DNA of 64,000 nt from Nissolia schottii (taxonomy: Eukaryota > Streptophyta > Magnoliopsida > Fabales > Fabaceae): positions 62,001 to 126,000 of the forward strand of contig QANU01055972.1 of the NCBI GenBank assembly GCA_003254905.1, in the 5' to 3' direction. Numbering within the stretch: the first letter of the stretch is position 1; every line of letters starts with the position of its first letter. The position numbers and the translations under genes were made by a program. Shown one piece after another: positions 1 to 10,842 of the stretch. The notes beneath the pieces were generated by a model. The model was not told the DNA's origin, made no database searches, and was given only the letters and a program-made list of their open reading frames with translations.

Positions 1-15
1 GCAAGCCTATAGCAC

Positions 16-3000
16 CTTTATTAATTCATCATATATAAACCGGGCACATTGAAGACTTGGGTCCAACAGACGAGATATTTGCCTTCTTACAAGGACTTCA
101 AATGGGACCTAATTACATGGAAATAATAGATAAGTATTTTCAATAGTTGGAAAAAGTAACATAATTGATAGGATAAGAATGTGTGTTCAACTGGAGGGTG
201 TAAAGACCTACTTCTGGAACAAACAATGCTGATCTAGGTCCAGTGGCATTCTGTATGGCAGTACGAATATCATCATTAGACAGATCCTCGCATGGATCCA
301 CCTCCTGCAACATAACATTAAGTTACATCACATAATAGGACTCAGGAACTAGCTCTGAAGATATGAAGGGAACATTCCCTGGGCTCTGTCGAGTCAAATG
401 CATATTTTGAACTGTTTACTAAAAATTCTAAACCATGTAAAATGTGCTAATAAGAAATCGATTTATATTTTTCCTTTTCCCTTGAAATCGCTGGATTCCA
501 AAGTGTAAAATATGCTCTAGACCATAAAAACAAGTCAAACAAAAGCATTTAGCTTGATACTTGGAAAGAAGATCATATGATTAGGAACAAAAAAGATTAT
601 ACTACTTGTCATTGCTAAAAATCGAACATCTGACTAATAATATTGGAAATCATTATTAATATGAATAATATATGAATAACAAGCACATGGGATAAGTGGA
701 TGGGATGGACACCCACCCACTAATTTGTCATGTCGTGCATAACTTTTAGAATTTGTCATATCCAAATCTATGCCATATTGTATCCACATCTCGTGTTGTA
801 TCTAATCTCAATCTAAATAGATATAATTTTTAGAACACCACTATACATGAATATAAAATTTATATACCTCTAAACTCTTCACGAAGATGGATTGAAAAAT
901 ATAATGAATCCGTGCTCCACCAGATAGCTCAGATGTGGACATCTCCTCATTCTTTCCCTCTACCATGGAAGAGAATGCTGTTTTCAACAAGGAAAAAAAA
1001 CAGGAATAATAAAGATTACATTACCAAATATGGAAGGTAATTATATGTGTACTACCAATTAATAAATATGAAAGAGATGAAAAGAGTTAAACGTAGAAGC
1101 AGGGATAATAAATCAGATGGTAGAGACAATTAAGTACCATCGCTGTATTTGGAAAGGATATTGAGGAGAAGAGCACCCTGCCCAGCCTATTGGAGATGAA
1201 GAATCACAGATAAAATAAGGTAAATGACCAGGGAAAGTAGAAAACATGTCGCTTTTAATACAACAAGGATAATTCTTATACAGTATATTTAAAAGGTCAT
1301 ACGGGACACATCCGTATATGAACACATACCTTTGACTCCGTGATTTCTCCGTAGTTTGCATGCTCTTTTGCAAGAGCGACTAGTGAAGTGCTTATACGTG
1401 CTCTCAGCCCTGGCAGGACAGCCTTGATATGCTGAGCAAGAATCTGCAGAGATGTAAAGCCAAAATAAAAACATGACAAACTTAAGTCCAGAAACTGCAA
1501 ACTTGTTAGAATTCTCAATGGTTTGATCTTGAATTTCTAAGATTTGTCTTTTAATTGCATAATCAAGAAGATGCCGCACTTAATGCCACCCAAAGTAAGT
1601 AGCAAAAGCTAAATAGTGCTTTCAATGTTGCAAAGATTTTACTTGGTTCAACTTCTTTGCCAATTGAGGAACACCGCAACTGTCGGCTAGACCACTGTAT
1701 ACCTACAAACAGCATAAATAAAATCAGCAGATAGAAGTGACAGGGATCGAATATGGCTAAGCAATGGTACTTCCTTACAGGACGACTGCGGAAAAACTTC
1801 TCTTCAGCAACAAGAGCATCCTTTATACTCCGGTTCATTAGAATATCCTAATTTGATGAGACAACAGACAATTAGATTTCAGAATTACATGTTGACCAGC
1901 ATGCTAGTCAAGCAATTTACAAGTTTGTGTTTGTTTGTAATGACCCAGTGCCCTTGTGTGTTTGTGTGTACATTAATCACTAATTCTAACAGAGAGAGCA
2001 TGTGCACAGGTCAAGTTTAATCAGACATTGTCTTCACCTAGTATGATTACATCATTACCTCCTGACTACGATTTACAACACCCACATAACCAAGTCGGAG
2101 GGGAACAACTTTTCCTAGTAACAGATTCCGGGCATCAGTACCTCTGTCCATAATATCCAACTGCAGTACAAATCATATGTGCACCTAACCTTGTCAGAAC
2201 ATGGAAATAACCTAATAAATATTGCAAATAAATTCGCATGTTAGAAGAGTGTACTGAACCTTTGTGATTACACCTATTGTTCTATTACCTGCAACAGAAC
2301 ATCAAACAATTAAAAACCAATCAAAGAGATTTGAAAGATTATAGGTTTAGACATTAGGAATCAAAAGCCCACCATCAGGATCAGCAATTCCTGCCATCTG
2401 AAGAGCATCTGAATTGGCCAAATCCGAATTTGCTGGTGTGACAGCTAGAATGAGACAGGTGGAAACTTTGATATATGACATGATCATTGTTCTGATTCGG
2501 GCTTCAATATCAGAAGGCTGGTCACCAACAGGAACCTTCGTTAAGCCCGGCAGATCAACAAGTGTGATATCGAGAACACTTGGGGAAAAAATCTTCAAAC
2601 GAATCTGCTTGTCCGAGACGCCTTTATTCCCTCCCGTTTCCCTATCAGTTTCAGCCTATAAAAAATAATAACAATTAAAAACACATTAACGAAAGTATAC
2701 ACGTTAAAAGAAGTCACAGAGGAAGGACAATTAATCGACGTGCTGTGTATAGTATATGCCTTATCAACACATCAAGAGTATTACACTAGGCAACAATCAA
2801 AATCATGGACGTCGCAAATTCAACTATTTCTCAAGCTTAAAAACCTAAAACACAGTTCAAACAAATCACATACCTTCAACCAAGACAGAAATAAACCACC
2901 AAAGTGCTAATGTCAAAGTAATATGATAGTCCACAACACCGAACCCACACACTCTTAAGTCCCTTTAAATTGAAACTGTACAAACATGCCCTCACTAGTT

Positions 3001-3559
3001 TGCTCCATTTCACTATTTACAAAACCGAGAACTAAACAAGAGCATCATTCATAACACATAAACCTCCTAAACAACTTGCTCTCATAATCACATATGAGAA
3101 AAATAAATAGATAAACACCAACAAATAATAAAAGAAAAGAGAAAACAACTCAGGCTGATTCACAGATGATGAAGATGAAAATACCTCAATCTCCCTGCGG
3201 ATGAAGGAGAAATCATAGAACCTCCTGCCAGGAAGGTGGAGGAACTCGCCGAACTCCTCCCCGGGGGAGCCGTCCGGTTTGCGCTTGGACTGGACGAGCT
3301 GGAGGACGAGGGGCCGCCGTGTGCAGATTTCGTTGCCGCGGGGGAGGAAGTCGCGGCCGACAAGCGCCTCCAGGACGCTGGACTTGCCGCTACTCTGGCT
3401 GCCGACCACCGCCACCTGCGGCAGCTCGATGGTCGAGTGGCCACCCACGCGCGAGAATATATCCTGAAGCCTATTAACCATCGAGATCACCGACGCCCCC
3501 AGAGGGGCCGTCGCGTCGGCGGGAGACGACGGAGGAGGGGGAGGCGGCTGTTCCGTCAT
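16..3559 (-). CDS. DRP3: Dynamin-related protein 3 (DRP3A/B type), N-terminal part; gene runs off the left edge
   Basis: This is a large GTPase that in plants acts in the final scission of mitochondria and peroxisomes. Eleven exons are visible: 3185-3559, 2373-2655, 2260-2288, 2059-2160, 1779-1847, 1643-1702, 1330-1443, 1138-1186, 868-977, 212-304 and 16-108. All junctions are GT-AG and in phase, giving 459 residues. A proline-rich start is followed by the P-loop GSQSSGKS (residues 53-60), the DLPG switch, [17 protein letters not shown], and TKLD split over two exons. The dynamin middle domain follows, with [15 protein letters not shown] and [20 protein letters not shown]. The last visible exon ends in a donor at 14-15, so the rest of the middle domain and the GED lie outside the window. 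The start at 3559 is the only Met before the conserved region. DRP3A and DRP3B cannot be separated from this part alone. Confidence 0.93.
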
Positions 3560-4099
3560 GAGGAGGAAGAGAAAAGAAAGAAGAGGATTAGGGTTTTGGA
3601 GGAGGAAGAGGGGATGATGATTGGAGTGAGAGAGAACTGTACGAACTGTGTGTGGAATGGGGAGCTGCTTTTGTATGACATGAAAGGAAAATTTATTTTC
3701 TTGCTAAGCAAGGAGGTAACAACTGTGCGCCAAAGTTTTCCAGAATTTCCAAATTTTTGTTTTTTATTTTTTATTTTTCTCGTTTCCGCTTCTGTTGCAC
3801 CACCTTACGGCGTGATTGTGTTTTGATTACCCGACAAATTTTTGTTTCCGTTCTTCAATTATTTTTTTAATTTGGTTTAAATGTATTAAAAATATTTAGT
3901 TTTAGTTTTTAATATATTATAAACGAATTGGTTTTAATCTTCATTATTATTGAGGCTAAAATAAACAAAGAGGTTTTATGATAACTTCATCAAATACACG
4001 GTTACATTAATGCCCTGTTAGAGACTTAGTTCATAATGGAATATGAAAAAAAGAAAACGAAACCAAAAAATAAGGTTACATGGAAGAACAATGGCAGAC
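3560..4099. other. 5' flank of the DRP3 gene
   Basis: This is the upstream side of the minus-strand DRP3 gene. It begins with a purine-rich leader (3560-3640) next to the start codon and then becomes AT-rich. I see no coding segment or clear element in it. Confidence 0.5.
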
Positions 4100-4800
4100 A
4101 CTTGACTTGTGGATGAATTGACATCTCTTTCTCATCGCGTTACACCCTCGGAGCCTTTGTCTTTGCACCGTGGAGCTCTCACAAGATTGCCTCCACTCTC
4201 CAATTTGATGAACGATGGTTTAGGGCAAGTTGACACTTCAATTTATAGTGGTTGGACTCAAAAATGGGTCAAAATACGTCAAAATGCATTATTTGTCATA
4301 TTAGGGTTGTGTCTGACCGCTCGAGCGATGCTGGGACCGCTCAAGTAGTCCCTCTTGGTCGAAAAACAATTTCCTTCTGTGTTCAAACCGCTTAAGCGGT
4401 GATCTAATCGCTTGAGTGGTTTCCCTTTTATGCACTTTTGACAGCTTTGCACTGTGATGGTAAAAACACCATAACTTTTGTTACAGACGTATGATTGAGG
4501 TGATTCAAATCTCTAATGAAATATAAGAAACAGTTGAGGCCAAGTCCAATTTCTTCCATATTCAAGGTAAAACCCTGTGACAAAGTCAGGGTGAAACCAT
4601 TTCAATACTTTAAAATAGTCATTTTTACTAAATCTCTTCCTTGAGGCCCTTATTTCTGAAAACTAATAAACAAACACCTAAAACTATCCTAAAATGCATG
4701 AAATGATCTTAAAACTACATGCAAAAACTAAGTAAAATAACTCTCATTAAAAAGTTATCAACTATTAAAAGAGAATTCAACAAACAACATAAGAAGGTTA
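4100..4800 (-). repeat. Degenerate repeat, possibly an LTR remnant
   Basis: The segment has a base composition unlike the AT-rich flanks. It contains several variants of a CGCT(C/T)AAGCG-like word, including the 14-bp palindrome ACCGCTTAAGCGGT near 4390. On the minus strand it has the texture of a legume Ty3-type LTR or flanking region, but I found no paired ends and no duplicated target site. The family assignment is a guess. The following stretch, 4801-5231, is AT-rich and I see nothing in it. Confidence 0.3.
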
Positions 4801-5889
4801 GGCTTAACAATATTCCAACAATTCTAAAAGGTGGCAAAGGCAAAGCCATTAGGACAAACCGCTTTTTCTCTCCTCAAATTTAAAACATTAGTAGTTTTAA
4901 CTCTTTTGATTTATCTAAACACTTTCTATGAATCTCAGAATTCTACCAACAATTTTGGTAAACAATTCTAGTTATATACATTATTTGGTTTCTCGTGAGT
5001 ATCCTAATCTTGTGCTGAGTAGTGTTGAGTGACTCTCAAACTAAAATTCGAACTATTGTTTGTTATATTGTGATAAACTAGTCTCTTACCACTAAATTAA
5101 ACCTCAGTTAGTAATATAGTATTACTATTCCTATAAATATAACATTTCCCTTATTGACATGATTATATCTAACTTAAATTATTATTTAATTTGTAATAAT
5201 ATTGTCTTAGATAAATAATTTTATTTGTACAATTAGTATGGTGAGTAGTATCTATAAAGTGATATCAAAGATTCTTGCCTGGAGGATGCGAGGTGTGCTC
5301 CTGAAGTTAGTGGGTGAAAATCAAAGGGCCTTTGTTCATGGGAGGCATATTAATGATAGTGCACTGATAGTCTGTGAAACTGTACAATGGCTCAAGAGGA
5401 GGAAAAAAGAAGGGTGCCTGATCAAGCTGCACTTTCACAAGGCCTATGATAGAGTCAGACAAAGTCAAGTAAGAGTTCGTTGAATATGTTTTGGAGAGTA
5501 TGGGCTTCATGTTGAAATGGAGTTCATGGCTCAAAGTGTGCACTACCACAACGTCCCTGTCATACATTATTAATGGCTCCCCGTCAAAGCCTTTCAACAT
5601 GGAAAGAGGTTTGAGAAAAGGCGACCCGATATCTCCGTTCATATTTGTGTTGGTGGCGGAGGTGTTGAACAAATTAGTGGACAAGGTAATTAACCAGGGT
5701 TTTATAGAGCCATTGAAAGTTGGGGTTCACAATGTCAACCTCTCACATCTACAATTTGCAGATGACAACTTATTGTTTTACCCGCGGAATGAGGTTACTA
5801 TCCTGAATTATAAGAGGATTCTACAATGTTTTGAAATCATGTTAGACGTAAGCATTAATTTTGAGAAATCTGTCATCATCCTGCTAAAT

Positions 5890-7694
5890 TGTGATGACCC
5901 ATATTCTCATTAGGTAAAAAAAGGGGAAAAGCTAGCGCGCTATAGTGCTTCCTGGGCGTTGCAGCAGTGCGAAAATTAGTTTCACAATCGAATGCAGCCT
6001 TAGAAGGGGGTCTCCATGTCCCCCTATATATAGAAGCTTCTCGTGAGTGTTTAAACTTACTAATCCACTCAAGAGCTCACTTTTGTAAGACTTTTTGCTC
6101 AAATTATCTTTTATTTCTTTTCTCCCTCTCGTTTTCCGTTTGTAAAGAAACAGTGCCTCCACGTAGGGTTTCAGGAGCTCCCAACTTAGTACTCATTAGC
6201 AGTCAACCATTTTTAGGTGAGTGACTTTCTTCACGATCTATTTAGACCATGTATTTATTTTAAAAGTTATTAATTAATTTATTTATTTTAAAGAATTATT
6301 TTATTTAAGCATGTTTTATAAAATCCTAAAAAGTGGAACTTAATGTTTTATTTTAAGTAATTATGAAATTAGTCATTATTTATTATTTAAGAATTTCCTT
6401 ATTTAAGAAAATAATGATTTGGTTGGAAACCTTTTTTAAATTAGTTATTTATGAAATATTTATGAAACTATTTTAGAAAATCATGAAATCTTTTAGAACA
6501 ACATGGGACCATCCATTTTATTGCATTAAATAAAGTCACGTTGCGTGTGTATGATTAATATTAAGCGATATAAATATTCACACACTTAGAATTGTTTGGT
6601 TAAGCTTAGTAGAAACCTTTAACAAAAGGTTTTGGTTAAGGAAATATTCTGGTGGGAAAAGATTTCTGTTAAGGAAAAGGTTTTGGCTAGAGCAAGACTT
6701 GGTATTTAAGTTGTCCATTGTGATGCATCTCTCTTACCTACCTGGGAAACTCCCTAAGCATAGGATCCTAGTCTACATATATTTTTTCAAGATAAAACAT
6801 TTAATAACATTAAGTTATGTAAATGTTATCAGTATCAGATGAAGAATTATATTATTTTAATCATGTTATGTTATGTATTTAAACTATTTTCATGGAAGTT
6901 ATATTTAGGATAGAATTGTAAGTCAGCAACAGCCTACGTTAACCTTTGGTATTATTGTAGTAAGAATCATGACTAACTATCATGGATCTATGGATTCGGT
7001 TAGCGTATCTCCAGTTATCGTGGCCTAGGTGCTTAGGTAGTACGTCAAGACTAACTATTAGGAATCTATGAACTTGGATAGTATATCACCAACTATTGTG
7101 GCCTAGATACTTAGGTAATGCGTTATAAGCAAGACCATAATGATCGGGAACCGTTTATGTAGATGTTCTTCTTATTTAATGATTATGTTTTGAATAAAGA
7201 TTATGTTTTTATTATAAATTATTACTATCATAAATGTTTTATGCTTGTTATATATTATATATTGCATTGCATGTCATGATTACGAACTGTCACATGTCGT
7301 CGTGGGATTTGTCATTCACTGAGCGATGACTCACTTCTCATTAACCTTTTTCAGATATCATTGACAAAGACACGCCACTCGTTCAGTATATCTCAACAGT
7401 TTGGACTCTTGGTGAGCTTCACGTTGTCGTGAAGTATTCTTCAATTATTTTAGTCATTAGGATAATTTATATTCATGTCAGTTTATAGAATGCTCCAGTG
7501 AACTACAAATAGGGTGTAGAGTATTTGGATTATATAAGTTTCGTATCTTATAAAGGATCTCATTTTATTTATATTATGATGTTTAGTTTTATTTAAAAAA
7601 AATTCCTCTTTATTTATTTATAAAAGCTAAGTATTTTTTATGATTGGCACGTTAGGAGACTTGCGTAAGAAAACTATTCTCTTGCGTGCGGGGA
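5890..7694 (+). mobile_element. LTR-like insert (probable solo LTR, Ty3/gypsy-like) inside the LINE
   Basis: The LINE reading frame stops matching at 5889 and resumes at about 7695. The 1.8-kb insert starts TGTGATGACCC, a common start for plant Ty3-type LTRs. It carries a promoter-like CTATATATAG (6024-6033) followed by leader-like sequence, and holds no coding region. Flanks TAAAT (5885-5889) and TAATT (7695-7699) could be a 5-bp target duplication with one difference. Inside is a 78-bp tandem pair (6971-7048 and 7049-7126). With only one LTR, age cannot be read from paired ends; the imperfect edges suggest it is not recent. It must be younger than the LINE it interrupts. Confidence 0.55.
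6971..7126 (+). repeat. Two-copy 78-bp tandem repeat within the LTR-like insert
   Basis: Two adjacent units share GACTAACTAT at the start and 'GTGGCCTAG.T.CTTAGGTA' near the end. They are diverged, at roughly three bases in four identical by eye. Short internal tandem repeats of this sort are common in plant LTRs. Confidence 0.7.
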
Positions 7695-8968
7695 TAATTT
7701 CTGTGACAAAGTGTGGACCAAAAGGATCAGTGATTTCTTGTGTTGCGACATTGGTACGCTACCAATGCAATACCTTGGGTTCCCCTTGGGTGCAAACCTG
7801 AAGCATGTGGCCACTTGGAAACCGGTTATTGACTGCTTGGAGAAGAAACTCAGTACCTGGAAGTCGAAGATTCTATCAAAAGCTGGGAAGTTGGTGCTAA
7901 TCAAGTCGGTCTTGAATAGCTTACTTGTATAGTACCTCGGCCTATACAGGATATCAGATTCAGTGACAAAGAAGATAATATCAATTCAAAGGGAATGTCG
8001 TTGGTAAAATGGAGTCGTTGGTGGGTTGGGTATAGGTGACCTTGTGGTAAAGAACTCGACATTAGTATTTAAATGGTGATGGAGATTTTAAAAAGAGGAC
8101 TGTCCGCTTTGGAAGAAAGTGGTACGTTCTTGCAATGATCTTGCCGTCGGCGATATGGGTGTTGAAAATCCAAGACGAAGGATTAAAACATGCCATGATA
8201 GATGGGATGAGGATGGAGGTGGGAGATGGGGAGTAGACAAAGTTTTGGGTGGATATAGGGCTAGACAGGGGAAGGTTGATCGATGTTTTTCCTAGGCTAT
8301 ACAACGTTTCTTAATTTCCAACAGAACACGTGCATCAGTGACTGGTTTCTAGGATGACCTAGAGTGGGGATGGAGAAGGAGATTATTTCAATGGAAAATG
8401 GAGGTGGTGCAAGAACTTATGGAAGTTATTCACAACATTCGGCTAAATCGAACTACGGAGGACAACCTGGTGTGGAAATATGACAAAAATGGTATGGACA
8501 TCCTATATCATATCCTCTAGTAGGCATAACCCCAATGATGTTGAGACCTTTAGTTTCACAAAGGAGATTTAGAAGGGGATGGTGCCACCAAGGGTGAAAA
8601 TGTTGACAACACAAAAGATAGGCTGATACGTATGGAAATCGTACCACAAGACCAGAATGGGTGTGTTATGTGTGGGTTTCCAAGATAGTTTGGGTAGCCC
8701 CGAAGGACCAAAGAGGCTTTTTTGAGGCATGGCTGAGGGTGAAGCTATTGGGACAACACAGAAACCAATGGATCATGGCTTTCTTCGCAGTCTTGTGGGC
8801 CATATGGAAATGTTTTTTTGGATGATTACCTTTGTTTCTGGTGAATAACTTGTATAGGTCCTTCGGGTGTACATGGGGTAGATGCACATGTGAGTGAGTA
8901 CACCATTTTGCAGGTGGTTTACTAGTTAGCCTTGTTCTCAGAACAAGAGGATAGGATATATTGCAATC

Positions 8969-10018
8969 ATGAATGTAAAAACAAGAGGCTCGGCAACGTC
9001 CAAACAGATGGTTCTTACAAGGTATACAAATTAAACAGATCTTCTTTCTCTTCATATTTCAATCTACATAGTATGTTATGAAGATCATTTGAATCTATAT
9101 ATTATGGAATTTCAAGATCGCAATCTCTCCACCCCCTCCCCACTTTATGCATGCTTGTAGATAACTCTTTAAGAAGCTGATTTCAGGACATCAAATTGGT
9201 AAATATATGGTGTTTGCTAAATGTGGATCTAGATCTTGAGGTCTTTTTTTGGGATTTTGGGTCTTTCACAAAATGGGATCTTTAATCTCTTTTTTTTTTT
9301 TTTGATACCAACAAAATAGGATCGTAACTTTGATCATAGATGTTCACAAAATTGGAAGATAGTTCATTTACTTAGGAAATCTATGAATCAAATCTCCATT
9401 TCAGCTGTTCATAGATTTGGATGAATTGAATGGAAAGAACGAAGGATTCATCCAATCTTATTGTTTTGATGAATTAGAAGCATTTGCCTTCGCGAACATA
9501 TGCATAATAATACCAATATCTATAAACACATTTGCACACAAACACGTATCATTTGTTTCATTAAGGTTGCCCTTTTTGCTGATATGGTACTATATATAGT
9601 AGACAATATATGAATCAACTAGTGCATTGTGTTTTATAGTTTGACATGTCCATGAAATCAGAGCTAGTAATGGTGAAATCACTTGCTTGTCTTTGGGCAT
9701 CTACCTGCAGTTTGTCGTTTTCACCTTTAGTCTTCAAGTGGACTTGTTTTTCTGATGTATGGTATCTTAAATGCATAAATGTATCACCAATTTTTTGAGA
9801 TGAACAAAATTATGGCTTGTATATGAAGGTTACATTACATTTGGAACACTATTTAACGATGATCAATGCGCAAACATATTTGAAGCACTTGTGGGGACAC
9901 TAAGAGCAGCCAAAAAAGGGAAAATAGTGACATACGATGGTGACTTACTCCTGCAAGGAGTCCATGATAATGTAGAAATTATTCTCAAGCCTACCCCTCC
10001 AGTTGAAACTGTCCATTG
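8969..10018 (+). pseudogene. Costars/ABRACL-family protein gene, broken or truncated
   Basis: Costars-family proteins are small (about 80-90 residues) and in animals and Dictyostelium are tied to actin regulation; the plant role is poorly known. Exon 2 (about 9826-10018) is well preserved: TFGTLFNDDQCANIFEALVG, then the GTLRAAKK, TYDGDLLLQGVHDNVEI and KPTPPVE segments, and a TGA stop. Exon 1 survives only as its 3' end, where 8988-9021 reads RLGNVQTDGSYK before a GT donor. ATGAATGT at 8969 resembles the family's MNV start, but about a dozen codons between it and RLG are missing and the frame differs. The exon 2 junction also carries an extra TTACA-like duplication. The intron is retained, so this is not a processed copy. 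The LINE lies immediately upstream, so rearrangement there may have removed the rest of exon 1. Confidence 0.7.
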
Positions 10019-10842
10019 ATAAACTTTTGAAGAGCAGAGAATAATTATGTGTGTTTGGATCACCAGCTTGTTGTAATGGCTGGTGTAAAATACTATTTTG
10101 CATGGTTGTGTAATATGTACACCATGGAGACAACTTCATAGCACAAAACTGTTTTTTTTAAACATATTGTTTTTCGAAAAACTCAACTTTTCACAAATTG
10201 GCATTTTGACCAGTTGCATCTCAACTTTTAATAGCTGATAGTAGCATTGCCCTTATGCTTATCTTTGCTACAATACAATTTAACCCCAGGACCATTGTCA
10301 TGCACGCATGCATAAACTTTAGTAAGGTTGATGTGCTTTTACTGAAAGATGCTAATTGATTATCAAGTTATTGATCAAGATATGCTCATAGGACAATAAA
10401 ATGCGGGATATTTAATTTAGTTCATCTAGGTCATCGAATGAAGGACATCTTGATTGAAAGCATTATCCACCTGGTAATATTTCCCAAAGAACTGGGATTT
10501 TTTTTTAAAAAAAAAAGGGGAAATGGCCAAAGCTGATGAATGAAAGGCATTTTGTTATTGAGATAGGTATACCCTAAAGAATAAAAAGTTACTGAGGATC
10601 AGTCAGCACACGACCCTTCATTGAACAGGCTGAACTAAACTGAGCTTAACTAATTTGATATCGCTTAAGATTACTGGTATACAAAAGCTTGGCTTATTAT
10701 TTCCCTTATATAATGTACATCCTTTTTAAGAAAGCGAATGGGAAGGCGGGGTCAAAAAGTATCTAAAAAAGAAAAAGGCCAAGTCAGGCAACAAAACTGA
10801 ATCTATTTGAAAATTTATGGGACATCAAATGAGGTGATGTTG
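10019..10842. other. Gap between the Costars remnant and the KH gene
   Basis: This should contain the 3' UTR of the minus-strand KH gene (right side). The rest is AT-rich, with an A/T homopolymer near 10500-10517. I see no further gene or element. Confidence 0.5.

Larger units (their letters stand above)
5232..8968 (+). mobile_element. 5'-truncated L1-type LINE, interrupted by an LTR-like insert
   Basis: Plus-strand reading frames encode pieces of a plant L1-type reverse transcriptase. At 5238-5460 lies the 'IYKVISKILA...ENQRAFVHGR' region. At 5491-5889 lie 'GLRKGDPISPFIFVL' and the catalytic FADD box (LQFADDNLLFY). At 7696-7932 lie 'LPMQYLGFPLGA' and 'WKSKILSKAGKLVLIKSVL'. Further decayed pieces reach about 8820, where 'FFAVLWAIWK' marks the C-terminal region. 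The endonuclease and the first part of the RT are missing, so the copy is 5'-truncated. The frame is shifted between the first two pieces and carries several stops after 7930, so it is dead. The 3' limit is uncertain; it probably stops near the Costars remnant at 8969. Confidence 0.85.

Noticed and set aside
3236-3826. A 196-codon plus-strand frame opposite DRP3 exon 1
   Set aside because: It is the antisense shadow of GC-rich exon 1 and has an Arg-rich, low-complexity translation with no family likeness.
9863-10139. Minus-strand frames of 64-66 codons
   Set aside because: They overlap Costars exon 2, whose plus-strand frame carries the family sequence.
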